A stretch of 64,000 nt of DNA from Sandaracinaceae bacterium (GCA_020633195.1 JACKEC010000036.1:19644-83643), one strand, 5' to 3'; positions 9,458 through 19,140 are shown, numbered from the stretch's first letter. The notes: generated by a model not told the origin, from the letters alone. Numbers and translations are program-made.

Positions 9458-10693
9458 GTGGGGAAGACCAGCACAGTCGAGGTGAACGCTCGCATCGGGA
9501 GCGTGATCGCGGGCAAGTACCGGCTCAACCGGCTACTGGGGACCGGCGCGATCGGCGCGGTGTATGCCGCGCTGCATCAATTCACGGGTAAGCACGTCGC
9601 CCTGAAGATGATCGACGCGAGCTTCGGGGAGCACGAGGGCTTCGGCGTCCGCTTCCTGCGCGAGGCGCGCGCCGCCGCCGACATCGACCACCCGGCCATC
9701 TGCGACGTCCTCGACGCGGGCCGCGAGCCGGACGGGTCGCTCTACCTCGCGCTCGAGCTGCTCGAGGGGCGGACCCTCGACGACGCCATCGAGACCAACG
9801 ATCTGCGCCTCGACGAGATCGTCGAGGTCATCGCGCAGGTCCTCGACGGAATCGCCGCGGCCCACGATCGAGCCATCGTCCACCGCGACATCAAGCCGGG
9901 GAACATCTTCCTCACCTGGGACGCGCACGGCGAGCTGCGCGCGAAGATCATCGACTTCGGGGTCGCCAAGCGGACCAACTCGGGCCCCGAGATGTTCACG
10001 ACCCAGCAGGGCGCGATCCTCGGCACGCCGTACTACATGGCGCCGGAGCAGGCGGCGGGGGACCCGATCGACAACCGCGCCGACATCTGGGCGGTCGGCG
10101 CCGTCCTCTTCCACGCGCTGACGGGTGAGCCCCCGTTCGACGAGGAGACCTACAACCGCCTCATCGCGCGCCTGATGAACGAGGACGCGCGCAGCCTCCG
10201 CGAGGTCCGCAAGGATCTCCCCGACTGGCTGGTCACCGCGGTCGACGGCGCGCTCAAGCGCGACCCCGCCGATCGCTGGCAGTCCGCGCGCACGATGCGC
10301 GACGTCCTCAAGAGTCAGGGCAAGGCGCCCATCGAGCTCGACTGGGAGGTCCACGAGGACGCCACCGTGCGCACCGAGGGCCTCTTCGGCGGCGAGCAGG
10401 AGCGCCCCGCCACGATCCGCTTGCTCGGCAAGGGCGAGCCCTCGGAGCCGAGCATCGAGGTCGACCTCGATCCGCCCGAGGAGCCCATCGCGCCACCGTC
10501 CATCCCCGACATCGCCTACGACGCCTCGGGCGGCCACACCGTCCGGTCGGTGATCCCGCCGGCGTTCCAGGAAGCGGAGCCCGCCAAGAAGAAGGGCTCG
10601 GGCCTCTGGCTCGGGGTCCTCCTCGGCGCGCTCGTCATGGGCGTCCTGATGCTCGGCGTCGGCTGGGCCGTGCTCGCCGCGCTCGGTCCCTGA
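9458..10693 (+). CDS. Ser/Thr protein kinase with C-terminal membrane anchor
   Basis: The 411-residue protein starts with a complete Hanks-type kinase domain (about residues 15-285). It has the glycine loop LLGTGAIGAVYAA, the Lys of HVALKMID, the catalytic loop IVHRDIKPGNIFLT, the metal motif DFG in IIDFGVAKR, and the activation-segment end GTPYYMAPEQA. An acidic, Pro-rich linker with possible phospho-sites follows, then KKK and one transmembrane helix (about 385-408) at the very end. There is no extracellular sensor domain, so it is a tail-anchored cytoplasmic kinase. This architecture is typical of myxobacterial kinases. GTG 9458 has an AGGGGG about 10 nt upstream; GTG 9482 is an alternative. 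It converges on the MscS gene. Confidence 0.9.
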   Translation: MGKTSTVEVNARIGSVIAGKYRLNRLLGTGAIGAVYAALHQFTGKHVALKMIDASFGEHEGFGVRFLREARAAADIDHPAICDVLDAGREPDGSLYLALELLEGRTLDDAIETNDLRLDEIVEVIAQVLDGIAAAHDRAIVHRDIKPGNIFLTWDAHGELRAKIIDFGVAKRTNSGPEMFTTQQGAILGTPYYMAPEQAAGDPIDNRADIWAVGAVLFHALTGEPPFDEETYNRLIARLMNEDARSLREVRKDLPDWLVTAVDGALKRDPADRWQSARTMRDVLKSQGKAPIELDWEVHEDATVRTEGLFGGEQERPATIRLLGKGEPSEPSIEVDLDPPEEPIAPPSIPDIAYDASGGHTVRSVIPPAFQEAEPAKKKGSGLWLGVLLGALVMGVLMLGVGWAVLAALGP

Positions 10694-10711
10694 GGCGCGA
10701 GCGACGAGCGG

Positions 10712-11443
10712 CTACCCGACGGCCGCGCGCACGGCGGCCTCGACCTCGCGGACCCGATCCGGGTCGAGGGCGAAGACCGTCACCTCGTAGCGGTGGCCGT
10801 CGAGCACCGCGATCTCGGGCTCGCGCGCGATCGCGGACCAGTGGCAGGTGAGGGCCGCCTCCCGGATGCGGCGCTTGGTGTCGGCGACCGAGGTCGAGGG
10901 CTCGAGGTCGAGCTCGAAGACGTGGAGGGTGCCGCGCTCGGACACCGGCGTTCGGAGGACCGCGTCGCGAGTGAGGCGGCTGTAGGGGAGGATCGCCTCC
11001 TCGCCCCGCGCGGTCTCGACCACGACGGCGCGGAGGCCCATGCGCTCGACCCGGCCCTGGATGTCGCCGACGCGGACGTAGTCGCCCACGCGGCACACGC
11101 GGCCCGCCTTGAGGAACACGCCGCTGATGACGTCCCGGACGCCGAACCACGAGGCGGCGAGCGCCACCCCGAGGATGACCGCCACCGCGATCGGGAAGTG
11201 CGCCGGGTAGCGCTCGAAGAAGAGCCCCGCCGAGAACAGCAGGTAGAACAGCACCGACAGCGCGGAGAACACGGGGAACGCGCGGCGCAGCGCCTCGCGC
11301 CGCTCGGCCGACAGGGGGATCACGTCGACCGCGAACCGCGCCGCGCGCAGCGCCCCGTACAGCACGACGCCGAGCACCAGCACCCACCCCAGGACCCAGC
11401 CCGAGGAGGTGATGTCGCCCATCAGCGAGCGGTCGCCGTTCAC
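10712..11443 (-). CDS. MscS-family mechanosensitive channel, coupled to the SLC12-ATPase gene
   Basis: The 243-residue protein has three hydrophobic segments (about residues 10-30, 50-70 and 75-100). The third runs into the pore-lining/beta-domain region SGVFLKAGRVCRVGDYV, then GRVERMGLRAVVVETARGEEAILPYSRL, the MscS signature around the beta domain. It should open under membrane tension to release solutes. The start GTG overlaps the TGA of the upstream gene (GTGA, 4 bp), so translation is probably coupled to that large transporter-ATPase and the two proteins probably work together in ion or volume control. The C-terminal alpha/beta domain is short but present. Confidence 0.85.
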   Translation of the reverse strand: MNGDRSLMGDITSSGWVLGWVLVLGVVLYGALRAARFAVDVIPLSAERREALRRAFPVFSALSVLFYLLFSAGLFFERYPAHFPIAVAVILGVALAASWFGVRDVISGVFLKAGRVCRVGDYVRVGDIQGRVERMGLRAVVVETARGEEAILPYSRLTRDAVLRTPVSERGTLHVFELDLEPSTSVADTKRRIREAALTCHWSAIAREPEIAVLDGHRYEVTVFALDPDRVREVEAAVRAAVG

Positions 11444-14400
11444 GGGATCATCCTCCGCGCGCGGAGCCGATCGATCAGGGCGTGGGTCACGAAGCGGCTC
11501 AGCCGCAGGACGCCGTTGCGACCCTCTTCGACGAGGCCCATCCGAGTGAGCACGTCGAGCGGGTGATCGAGGTCCTCCGGGCCCAGCCCGGAGATGCGCA
11601 AGAGTCGCTGTCGGGTGAGGCGCTTGTGCAAGAGCAGCTGGATCAGGATGGCGACCCACTCGGGGCGCAGGCCGTCCAGGATCTCCCAGTCGCTCCGATC
11701 CGGTCGCCGGATCGTCATCGTGCGGTCGGTCGCCTTCTCCACGTGGGTGATCCACGACACGAGCGCGGCCCCGACGAGCCCGCGGCTCGCGGTGAAGTGG
11801 TTGGAGAACAGCCGCGCGATGCGCCACTCGCCGAGCGCGCTCTCCGGCACCCCGTCGAGCTCGAAGCCGACGCCGGTGGAGCCGTGCCGGAGCATCACGA
11901 TCTCCTTGAGCGCCTCCGCCGGGAGCGGCCCGCACTCGACCACCGCGAGCGCCTGATCGGCGAGGCGCCGGAAGCGGTCGATCGCCTCGAACGGGTGGGT
12001 CCCCACCTCGATCACGAACAGGACGCGGTCTCCGTGCTGCTGCACGCACGCGAGGAGCGCGTCGATCACCGCGAGCCCGTCGGCGGTGCGCTCCCACCAC
12101 AGCTCGAGGTCCTCGATGACCACGACGCTCCGATCCGGCAGCGCGGCGATGACCTCCGAGGGCTGGCCGCGCTCGCCGGTCGCCTCGCGCAGCGCGGCGG
12201 CGAACGCGGCGACGCTCGCGTCCCCGGCGTCGGGCGGCATCACCCAGTAGGACGGGCGCTTCGCGAGCGAACGACCCAGCATGCGCCGGCACAGCGCGGT
12301 CTTCCCGCTGTCCGGCTCACCGGTGACGACGAGCACGCCCTTCACGCCGCGGTCGTGCTGCGCGATCCCGCGCCGCGCGGCGGCGACCTCGTTCTCGCGC
12401 TCGACCCAGAAGGTCTCGCTGAACGTGTTCTTGCCGAAGAAGAGCTGCCGATAGAAGAACGGGAGGTCCTCGAGGGCGTCGGCGCTCGGGCTCATCCGCT
12501 CGACGAGGCGCATCACCCGGTCGACGAGGGTGCCCGCCTCCCCGGCGTCGCGCAGGCGACGCGCGATGAGGACGCCCGCGCTCCGGCCGTACACCGCGCC
12601 CACCAGCGCCTGCCGCACGCGCTGGACGCCGCGCAGCGCGAGCGACTGGGCGCCCGACATCGCGCGCTGGCCGTGGTGGCGACGGACCTGCTGCCCGAGC
12701 GCCTCGGCCGAGCTCGTCAGCTCGTACACGTCGGTCCCCCGCAGGACCGCCGCGAGCTTCGCCTCGAGCGTCTCCTCGATCGACGGGATGATCTCCTCGA
12801 GGGGCTCGCGCTCGGCCTCGAGGCGCTCGAGCGAGCTCTCCACGACCGGCCGCATGTGCGCGTGGAAGCCGCCCTCGGCGTTCTCCGGGTCGACCTCGCC
12901 CTGGTGGAAGCCGATCAGCCGCGTGACGTCCTCCGCGACGCCGACCGCCTTGCTCTCGACGGCGGGCACGCGGGCGAGGATCTCCGTGAGCGGCCCGACG
13001 AGCTCGACGTCCACGAGGAACTGGGCGAGGCGCCGGAGCGGGAGATCGACGACCTCGACCTCGCTCGCGTCCCCATCGGAGAGGCGCTGGATCGACTGGT
13101 CGCTCAGCGTGCGCACCGTCTCGGGGAGCTCGTCGGCGCAGCGCTGCGCGTCGCGCACGAAGGCCTCGACGAGCGCCTGCGGGTCGAGCGGGTGGTCGTG
13201 GTCGAACCGCAGCTCGAGCGGCGTCTCCGCGTCCGAATCGAGGAACTCGCGGAGCGACTTGGCGAGCCCCCGATACGCGGAGAGGATGCCGGACTTCACC
13301 TCGAGCGCGATCGACTCGCGGGTGCGCAGGACGATGGTCGCGAGGCGGTGCTGGAAGGCGGAGGCCTTGAGCCCCACTTGCGCCCGCTCGAAGATCGCGC
13401 GCTGGTGCTCGTAGAGCACCGTCGCCCCGCCGAGCAGCCCCGTGCGGAGCGCGTCGAGGTGGCGGGGGAGCTTGCGGCTCGTCTCGAGGAGGAGGGGCAG
13501 GTCGATCCGGGCGAGGTCGTCGGCGTAGCGCTGCGCGAGCTCTCGGGCGTCGATCGCGAGCTCCGCCCGCAGCTCCGCGAGGCGGGACACGTGCTCCTCC
13601 CGCAGCTCCGTGGTGCGCGCGACGGCGGCCTCGCGGGCCTCCTCGAGGAACGCGTTGAGGGCCTCGCCTTCGAGCGCCTCGTCCTGGAGCAACGCCATGC
13701 TCGTGCGCGAGGCGTTGAAGACGCTCAGGAGCTGCACCCCGAGCCGCCAGCACTCGTGCACGTAGGCGCGCGTGATGTCGTCCGCGACCTCGAGCAGCTC
13801 CTTGTTCACGTACCAGCGCGCGAGGGGCGCGGTCGGCGTCTCGTCGACGACCGTCTCGCCGTCCTTGGCCCCCTTGAGCTTGGCGGCCTTGAGCTTGGCG
13901 AGCTCCCGCACGTCGCCCGGCCCCGGCATGTAGAGGCGCGCGTCGCGCTCCACCACGAGCACCTCGTCGGGATCGACGAGCGACTCGTCGTCCGCGAAGG
14001 CCCGCGCCCGGCCCTCGAGGATGTCGCGCTGGTCGGCGAGGTCCTGATGGATGAACTCGTCGATGAGCTTGCCGCACTCCATCAGGAACGCGCTCTGGAC
14101 CCGGTTCGCGAGGCGCCGTCGCTTGATCGGGTTCAGCTTCGAGTCCGCGCCCGACCGCAGCATCTTGAGGTGCCGGACGACGAGCTCCTCGGTCGCGTCG
14201 AGCAGCTCGCCGTTGCGCGCCGCGAGCCGCCCGAGGCTCTCCTGGAAGTAGGCGTCGAGCGTCTGGTCGAGCCGCTCCGCGAAGGCCTCCGCGTGCCGCG
14301 CGATCGCGGGGTAGGGCGGCAGCTCGAGCTCGGGCAGCGCCTCGGCGTCGAGCGCGGGCCGGACCGCGGCCGCCTCCGCGGTGGCTCGCACCACCCGCCC

Positions 14401-16560
14401 CACCGCGCGGAACATCGAGCCGGGGCTCACGTACAGCACGCTCGGGACGGCGACGGCGATGTCGGCGAGCTGGGCCAGCGCGGTCTCGTCGAGGGCCCCC
14501 GAGGGGAGCTCCACGATCGCGAGCCGCGCGTCGGCCGAGCGCTCGGACACGTGCGCCTCGAGGGGCCGCGGATCCACCGTGTCGAGGAGCACCTCGACGT
14601 CGGCGGTGACGCGCGACTCCTCCAGCATGCGGCGCGCCGACGAGCGGAGGCCGTCGTTGAGCGAGGCGTCCCGCGTCACGGTGGTGAAGCGGATGCTCGC
14701 CGTCCGGAACGCCGTGCTGCTCGTGATGAAGCGGACCAGCGCGATCCCCAGCGCGGGGCTGCTCTCCGAGCGCCACCAGACGTCGACGCGCGGGGGGCCC
14801 GACGCCTGGTGCGACGTGTCGCTGAAGAGCAGCGTGTTCAGGTCGAGCTCGCGCAGCTGATCGACGAGCGCGCCGAAGCGGGCGGGCTCGACCGCGTACG
14901 CGTCCCAGTCCAGCAGCACGGTGTTGGGCTCGAGGCCCGAGAAGCCGCGATGGCGAGCGAACGCGTGGATCGTCTCGTAGGGGTCTTCGGTCTCGACGCG
15001 CTCGTCGAAGACGCCGACCACCGGGCCCGCGTCGAGCGCGACGGGATCCTCGGGCGCGGGGGCCTCGTCGGGGCGGCGGAGCCGGACGTCGGTGAGCATG
15101 CCGTTGCCCGTGATCAGCGTGCTCGCGGTGCGGCGGAGCCCCACGCGCGGCGAGCCGTCGTCGGGCCGGAACATGAGGATGTTCGGCCGCCAGTTGCGGT
15201 GCTGCCGGTCCGCCTTGGAGAGGCGGTGGAGGCCCGCGCGGACGAGCGAGGACCAGACCCCCTCCCATGCGTCGCCCGACTCGAGCTGGAGCTGGCGCCG
15301 CTGCAGGAACACGTAGAGGAGCGCCATCATCGTGGTGGCGCCGGCCATCGCCGCGAGGTTCAGCTGGATCATCAGCAGGATCGACGCGACCGCGCCGACG
15401 ACGCTGATGGTCTTCGGGATCCGGAACTCGGGGCGGAAGTCCGGGCTGACGATGCTCTCGATGGCGCACGCGATGTTGAGGAACGCGTAGGTCGCCATGA
15501 ACACCATCGAGACGATCTCGGCGATCGCCTCGAGCTCGGCGACGAGGATGCCGACCTCGCCGATCGCGAACGCGAGCAGCAGCGCGTTGCGCGGCTCGTT
15601 GGTCTTGCCGTAGCCCTTCGCGAACCAGCGCGGCGTGATCCCGTCGGAGCTGATGGTCTGCAGGATCCGGGGGGCGCCGAGGATGCTCCCGAGCGCGCTC
15701 GAGAGGGTCGCGCCCCAGATGCCCGCGGTGACCGCGGGGCCCCAGACGGCGAGGTCCTCGAGCACGCGCCGGTTCTCGCGCAGCTCCTCGGGCCGCACGC
15801 GGATCGCCAGGAAGATGGCGAGGCCGAGGTAGACCACCATCCCCGCTCCGATCGCGGCCATGGTGCCGGTGGGGATCGAGCGCTTGGGATCCTTGAGGTC
15901 GCCCGACATGTTCACGCCGGCCGTGAAGCCGGTGACCGCGGGGAAGAACACGCCGAAGAGCGCGAACAGCGAGGGAGCCTCGGCGAGCTCGGGCGGCCCG
16001 ATCAGCGCGGTCTCCGCCGGGACCTCGGGCGACCCGAAGAACACGGCGAGCAGAGAGATCCCGATCAGCGCGAGGATCACGTACTGCGTCTTGATCGCGA
16101 GCGACGTGCTGATGAACGTGATCACCGTGATCAGCACGACGGTGATCGTCCCGCAGATCCGGATGCCGGTGAGGTTGCGCGGGTCGAGCCCGATCGTCGC
16201 GAGGAAGCTCTCCGAGAAGCCGATGACGTACAGGCTGATGCTGAACGAGAGCCCCAGGAACAGCGCGAGGCCCAGCGTGCCGCCGATCGGCAGACCGAGG
16301 CTGCGGGAGACGATGTAGTACGGGCCGCCCGCGCCGACGCTCTTGTCGGTGGCGATGGAGCTGATGCTCAGGCCGGTGCACACGCTCACGATGTGCGCGG
16401 CGAGGATGATCCCGATCGTCTGCGCGAGCCCCGCCGTCCCCACCAGCCAGGGGAGGCGCAGGTACATGATCACGCCGAGGATGGTCAGGATCGACGGCGT
16501 GAAGACGCCCCCGAAGACCCCGAACTTGCTATCGGCTTTGCTCGCCACCTCGATCGCCAC
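11440..16560 (-). CDS. SLC12-type cation-chloride cotransporter fused to a helical region and P-loop ATPase
   Basis: This is a 1706-residue fusion. Residues 1-430 are a 12-helix APC/SLC12 transporter: FGVFGGVFTPSILTILG, GGPYYIVSRSLG, and FFPAVTGFTAGVNMSGDLKDP are hallmarks of Na-K-Cl/K-Cl cotransporters. Residues about 440-720 match the cytosolic SLC12 C-domain (NWRPNILMF; VDVWWRSESSPALGI). About 720-1390 is long, charged and helical, without a match I know. About 1390-1600 is an ATPase with Walker A GEPDSGKT (Lys1420) and Walker B VVVIEDLEL near 1482. The last 100 residues look like a winged helix. Bacterial SLC12 proteins usually stop near 700-750 residues. The start is GTG. The sigma factor gene lies 60 bp upstream, and the MscS gene overlaps by 4 bp. 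ATP-dependent gating or assembly is inference. Confidence 0.85.
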   Translation of the reverse strand: MAIEVASKADSKFGVFGGVFTPSILTILGVIMYLRLPWLVGTAGLAQTIGIILAAHIVSVCTGLSISSIATDKSVGAGGPYYIVSRSLGLPIGGTLGLALFLGLSFSISLYVIGFSESFLATIGLDPRNLTGIRICGTITVVLITVITFISTSLAIKTQYVILALIGISLLAVFFGSPEVPAETALIGPPELAEAPSLFALFGVFFPAVTGFTAGVNMSGDLKDPKRSIPTGTMAAIGAGMVVYLGLAIFLAIRVRPEELRENRRVLEDLAVWGPAVTAGIWGATLSSALGSILGAPRILQTISSDGITPRWFAKGYGKTNEPRNALLLAFAIGEVGILVAELEAIAEIVSMVFMATYAFLNIACAIESIVSPDFRPEFRIPKTISVVGAVASILLMIQLNLAAMAGATTMMALLYVFLQRRQLQLESGDAWEGVWSSLVRAGLHRLSKADRQHRNWRPNILMFRPDDGSPRVGLRRTASTLITGNGMLTDVRLRRPDEAPAPEDPVALDAGPVVGVFDERVETEDPYETIHAFARHRGFSGLEPNTVLLDWDAYAVEPARFGALVDQLRELDLNTLLFSDTSHQASGPPRVDVWWRSESSPALGIALVRFITSSTAFRTASIRFTTVTRDASLNDGLRSSARRMLEESRVTADVEVLLDTVDPRPLEAHVSERSADARLAIVELPSGALDETALAQLADIAVAVPSVLYVSPGSMFRAVGRVVRATAEAAAVRPALDAEALPELELPPYPAIARHAEAFAERLDQTLDAYFQESLGRLAARNGELLDATEELVVRHLKMLRSGADSKLNPIKRRRLANRVQSAFLMECGKLIDEFIHQDLADQRDILEGRARAFADDESLVDPDEVLVVERDARLYMPGPGDVRELAKLKAAKLKGAKDGETVVDETPTAPLARWYVNKELLEVADDITRAYVHECWRLGVQLLSVFNASRTSMALLQDEALEGEALNAFLEEAREAAVARTTELREEHVSRLAELRAELAIDARELAQRYADDLARIDLPLLLETSRKLPRHLDALRTGLLGGATVLYEHQRAIFERAQVGLKASAFQHRLATIVLRTRESIALEVKSGILSAYRGLAKSLREFLDSDAETPLELRFDHDHPLDPQALVEAFVRDAQRCADELPETVRTLSDQSIQRLSDGDASEVEVVDLPLRRLAQFLVDVELVGPLTEILARVPAVESKAVGVAEDVTRLIGFHQGEVDPENAEGGFHAHMRPVVESSLERLEAEREPLEEIIPSIEETLEAKLAAVLRGTDVYELTSSAEALGQQVRRHHGQRAMSGAQSLALRGVQRVRQALVGAVYGRSAGVLIARRLRDAGEAGTLVDRVMRLVERMSPSADALEDLPFFYRQLFFGKNTFSETFWVERENEVAAARRGIAQHDRGVKGVLVVTGEPDSGKTALCRRMLGRSLAKRPSYWVMPPDAGDASVAAFAAALREATGERGQPSEVIAALPDRSVVVIEDLELWWERTADGLAVIDALLACVQQHGDRVLFVIEVGTHPFEAIDRFRRLADQALAVVECGPLPAEALKEIVMLRHGSTGVGFELDGVPESALGEWRIARLFSNHFTASRGLVGAALVSWITHVEKATDRTMTIRRPDRSDWEILDGLRPEWVAILIQLLLHKRLTRQRLLRISGLGPEDLDHPLDVLTRMGLVEEGRNGVLRLSRFVTHALIDRLRARRMIP

Positions 16561-16619
16561 TCAGCGTGGCGAGCATACCGCGCCCGGCGGGCCGTGAATT
16601 GGTCCGCCTGGGCGGGAGG

Positions 16620-18149
16620 TCAGGCTTCGGAGAACTCGGCCAGCGCGCCGTCCTGCGCGAGCCGAAGCTTCCGCAGTGCCTGGACTTGGAGCTGCCGGAT
16701 GCGCTCGCGGCTGAGGCCGAAGCGGTCGCCCACGTCGGTGAGCGTGTGCTCCTCCTCGCCGTCCATGCCGAAGCGCATCCGCAGGATCTCGCGCTCGCGC
16801 TCCGTCAACGTATCGAGCGCCTGTCGAAGCGTCGACTCGAGGGAGTCGTCGACCAGGGGCTGCATCGGCGTGAGCTGATCGGGATCCACGACGAGGTCAC
16901 CGAGCGTGGAGCTGCCGTCGACGCCCACGGGGATGTCGAGGCTCACGGTGTCCCGCATCGCCTCCATGAGCTCCGAGACGCGCCGCTCCGGCATGTCGAG
17001 CGCGCGACCGATCTCGCGCGGCGTCGGCTGCCGGCCCAGCTTGGGCGTGAGCTCGTGGATCTGGCGCATCACTCGGTGGAAGCGCTCGAGCGCGTTCACG
17101 GGGACGCGGATCGTCCGACCCTGCTCCTGCGTGGCGCGGTTCATCGACTGCCGGATCCACCAGCCCGCGTACGTCGAGAGCCGGAAGCCCTTGTGGTAGT
17201 CGTACTTCTCGACCGCCCGCATCAGGCCCATGTTCCCCTCCTGGATGAGGTCGAGGAACGGCAGGCCGCGGCCGCGGTACTGCTTGGCGATCGAGACGAC
17301 GAGCCGGAGGTTGGCCTCGACCATCTCGGACTTGGCCACGTCCACGACGTGGAGGGCTTCGCGGAGCACCCGCGCGGTCTCGCGGACCTCGTCGATGGGG
17401 CGCCCCGTCTGCGCTTCGATCTCCTCGAGCTGACGGCGCGCCTCTCGCGGGGCGTGCCGCGCGTCGCGCTCGGCGCGCTCGATCTTGCCGAGGTAGCCGG
17501 TGATCCGGCGGGTGATCCGCTCGAGGCGCTTCTCGTGGAAGTCGAGCGTGCGCAGGAGCGCCGCCCGCTCGCCGCGGAGGACCTCGCGTCGCTTCGCGTT
17601 GCGGCACGCCGCGATGCTCGCGTCGAGGCCGACGATGGCGCGCAGGGTGGCGAGGGTCTGCTCGCGCGCGACCGACTCCTCGTCGGTGCCCTTGCGGAGG
17701 TGCTCCGAGATCACCTCGCGCACGCTGATCTCCTCCTTCTCGAGGCGGGAGCACATGCGCGCGATCTCGGGCATCGCGATGGGCGTGTTCCACAGCACGT
17801 CGAGGACACGGTGACGCCCGTGCTCGATCTGGCGGGCGAGCTCGATCTCACCGTCCCGCGTCAGCAGGGCGACGTCGCCGAGGCGGCCGAGGTAGCGCTC
17901 CACGATGTCGAGCTGTGGCCCGCGCGGCCGCGAGGCCTTCGGTCGCTTCGCGCCCGACGACTTCGTGGAGGAGTGCGACAGGGCGATGCCCTCCATCTCG
18001 AGGGTTCGCATGACCGCGGGTATGGCGCGGCTCAGGTCGTCGACGCCGGCGAGCCGGTCGCAGACCTCCTCATAGGTCAGGTAGCCGCGCTTGCGGCCGA
18101 CCGACAGCAAGTCTTCGTCGAGGTACGTCGTGTCCGGCTTGTGCTTCAA
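16620..18149 (-). CDS. rpoD: RNA polymerase sigma-70 factor (RpoD-like)
   Basis: The product is a sigma-70 factor of about 509 residues. It has region 1.1-like GYLTYEEVCDRL near the N-terminus and region 1.2 DGEIELARQIEHG. The core-binding helix is KSEMVEANLRLVVSIAKQY, region 2.3-2.4 is TYAGWWIRQSMNRATQEQGR, region 3 is NALERFHRVMRQI, and region 4.2 has its helix-turn-helix GLSRERIRQLQVQALRKLR. Presence of 1.1 and 1.2 indicates a group 1 or close group 2 factor. At about 509 residues it is short for a myxobacterial housekeeping RpoD, so a second RpoD-type factor is possible. TTG 18149 with AGG-CAGG just upstream puts the start where other RpoD proteins begin; GTG 18182 or ATG 18386 would only add atypical residues. 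Confidence 0.88.
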   Translation of the reverse strand: MKHKPDTTYLDEDLLSVGRKRGYLTYEEVCDRLAGVDDLSRAIPAVMRTLEMEGIALSHSSTKSSGAKRPKASRPRGPQLDIVERYLGRLGDVALLTRDGEIELARQIEHGRHRVLDVLWNTPIAMPEIARMCSRLEKEEISVREVISEHLRKGTDEESVAREQTLATLRAIVGLDASIAACRNAKRREVLRGERAALLRTLDFHEKRLERITRRITGYLGKIERAERDARHAPREARRQLEEIEAQTGRPIDEVRETARVLREALHVVDVAKSEMVEANLRLVVSIAKQYRGRGLPFLDLIQEGNMGLMRAVEKYDYHKGFRLSTYAGWWIRQSMNRATQEQGRTIRVPVNALERFHRVMRQIHELTPKLGRQPTPREIGRALDMPERRVSELMEAMRDTVSLDIPVGVDGSSTLGDLVVDPDQLTPMQPLVDDSLESTLRQALDTLTEREREILRMRFGMDGEEEHTLTDVGDRFGLSRERIRQLQVQALRKLRLAQDGALAEFSEA

Positions 18150-18535
18150 GTGAACCTGCCTATCTGGGCTATCCGCGGACACGGTCCGAAGGGGAACGTT
18201 CCGCGCGGAGCTCGAGGTCGCTCGAGGTCTTGGACGCTCGAGTCGGGGGCACACCTTGGGCGCGATTCGACTCCATCTCGTTCTTCGATCTGGAGCCATC
18301 GCCTCCGCAGCGAAACCCCCGGCCTCGCACCGTGTAGTACGTCCGAGACGCGCGAACGTTTCGACGGTCGGTGGGGGGCGTCGCATTCAATGGTTGGGTT
18401 GCGCGTGCCACGCCCTCCGTTCGACGCACGAACGGGGCCAAGCGGCTCGTGGCTGGTCGCGGCACACACGAACCCCAACCCGTGGGGACGGCTGCGTGTT
18501 CCCGCGGAGATTTTCCCGCGGCGCCTACGGCGAGC
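18150..18535. other. 386-bp gap upstream of the sigma factor gene
   Basis: This gap separates the sigma factor start from the end of the next minus-strand gene and should hold the sigma factor promoter and leader. I see no confident -35/-10 pair, no hairpin terminator and no RNA gene. A frame continuous with the sigma gene stays open up to ATG 18386, but its residues look like random high-GC translation. Confidence 0.5.
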
Positions 18536-19108
18536 TCAGCGTCCCTCGACGCCGACCGTGTAGCGCTGCGGGTCCATCGTGTGCGTGGTGTGTACGAACA
18601 GGGTGGCGCCGGAGCACTCGTAGCGCTCGCCGCCGCCCTCGGTCCACACGCAGTCCCCGAACGCGTCGCGGATCTCGTAGATGTGGGTGCCCGCCTCGAT
18701 CACGCGCCCGTCGACCCGGATGCGGCCGAGCGCGCCCATCTGCGCCTCGATCCGACGCGCCCGACCGTCGCGGAACGTGACCTGGTAGGGCCCGAACGCG
18801 GTGACGCGGGGGTCGACGACGGTGGCCTCGAGGCCCAGCGCGCGTACCTCGTCTTCGGTCATCCCGACGCGGATCGGGCCGAGGCGCGTCCCCGCTTCGA
18901 TGTCCACGGGCTCGGCTCGCGGCTCGGGCTCGGGCTCCTCCGGCTCGGAATCCTCCGGCTCGGCCTCGGCCTCCGGCTCGGCCTCGGCCTCCGGCTGCGC
19001 CTCGGCCTCGTCCGTGGTCTCGTGCTCCGCGCGAGGCTCACCGATGTTCGTCTCGTTGGCGCCACACGCCAGGACGAAGACTCCGCATATCGCGAGCAAC
19101 CACCTCAC
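18536..19108 (-). CDS. Lipoprotein with Glu/Pro-rich tether
   Basis: The 190-residue product has a short signal ending in the lipobox VLAC (Cys about residue 15). A low-complexity tether of alternating EAEPEAEAEPE type units runs from about 28 to 65. The globular C-terminal domain (about residues 70-190) contains GTRLGPIRVGMTEDEVRAL, a pattern seen in small periplasmic domains that open with a GxxxGM-T-x-x-E-V-x-x-L helix, plus two Cys (in GDCVWT and YECSG) that could pair. No catalytic motif is visible and I do not recognise a named family. GTG 19108 is the only start that gives a proper lipoprotein signal. It may be the last gene of the unit that begins with the monooxygenase. Confidence 0.65.
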   Translation of the reverse strand: MRWLLAICGVFVLACGANETNIGEPRAEHETTDEAEAQPEAEAEPEAEAEPEDSEPEEPEPEPRAEPVDIEAGTRLGPIRVGMTEDEVRALGLEATVVDPRVTAFGPYQVTFRDGRARRIEAQMGALGRIRVDGRVIEAGTHIYEIRDAFGDCVWTEGGGERYECSGATLFVHTTHTMDPQRYTVGVEGR

Positions 19109-19140
19109 GCCCGCTGGATACACGATCCAGGCGCGGGTGG

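Noticed and set aside
16604..16615. Short CCGCC-TG-GGCGG hairpin after the sigma factor stop as a terminator
   Set aside because: The stem is only 5 bp with a 2-nt loop and no T-run; such short stems are common by chance at this GC content.
18150..18386. Extension of the sigma factor to ATG 18386
   Set aside because: The extra residues are unlike any RpoD N-terminus; TTG 18149 gives the usual distance to region 1.1 and has a ribosome site.
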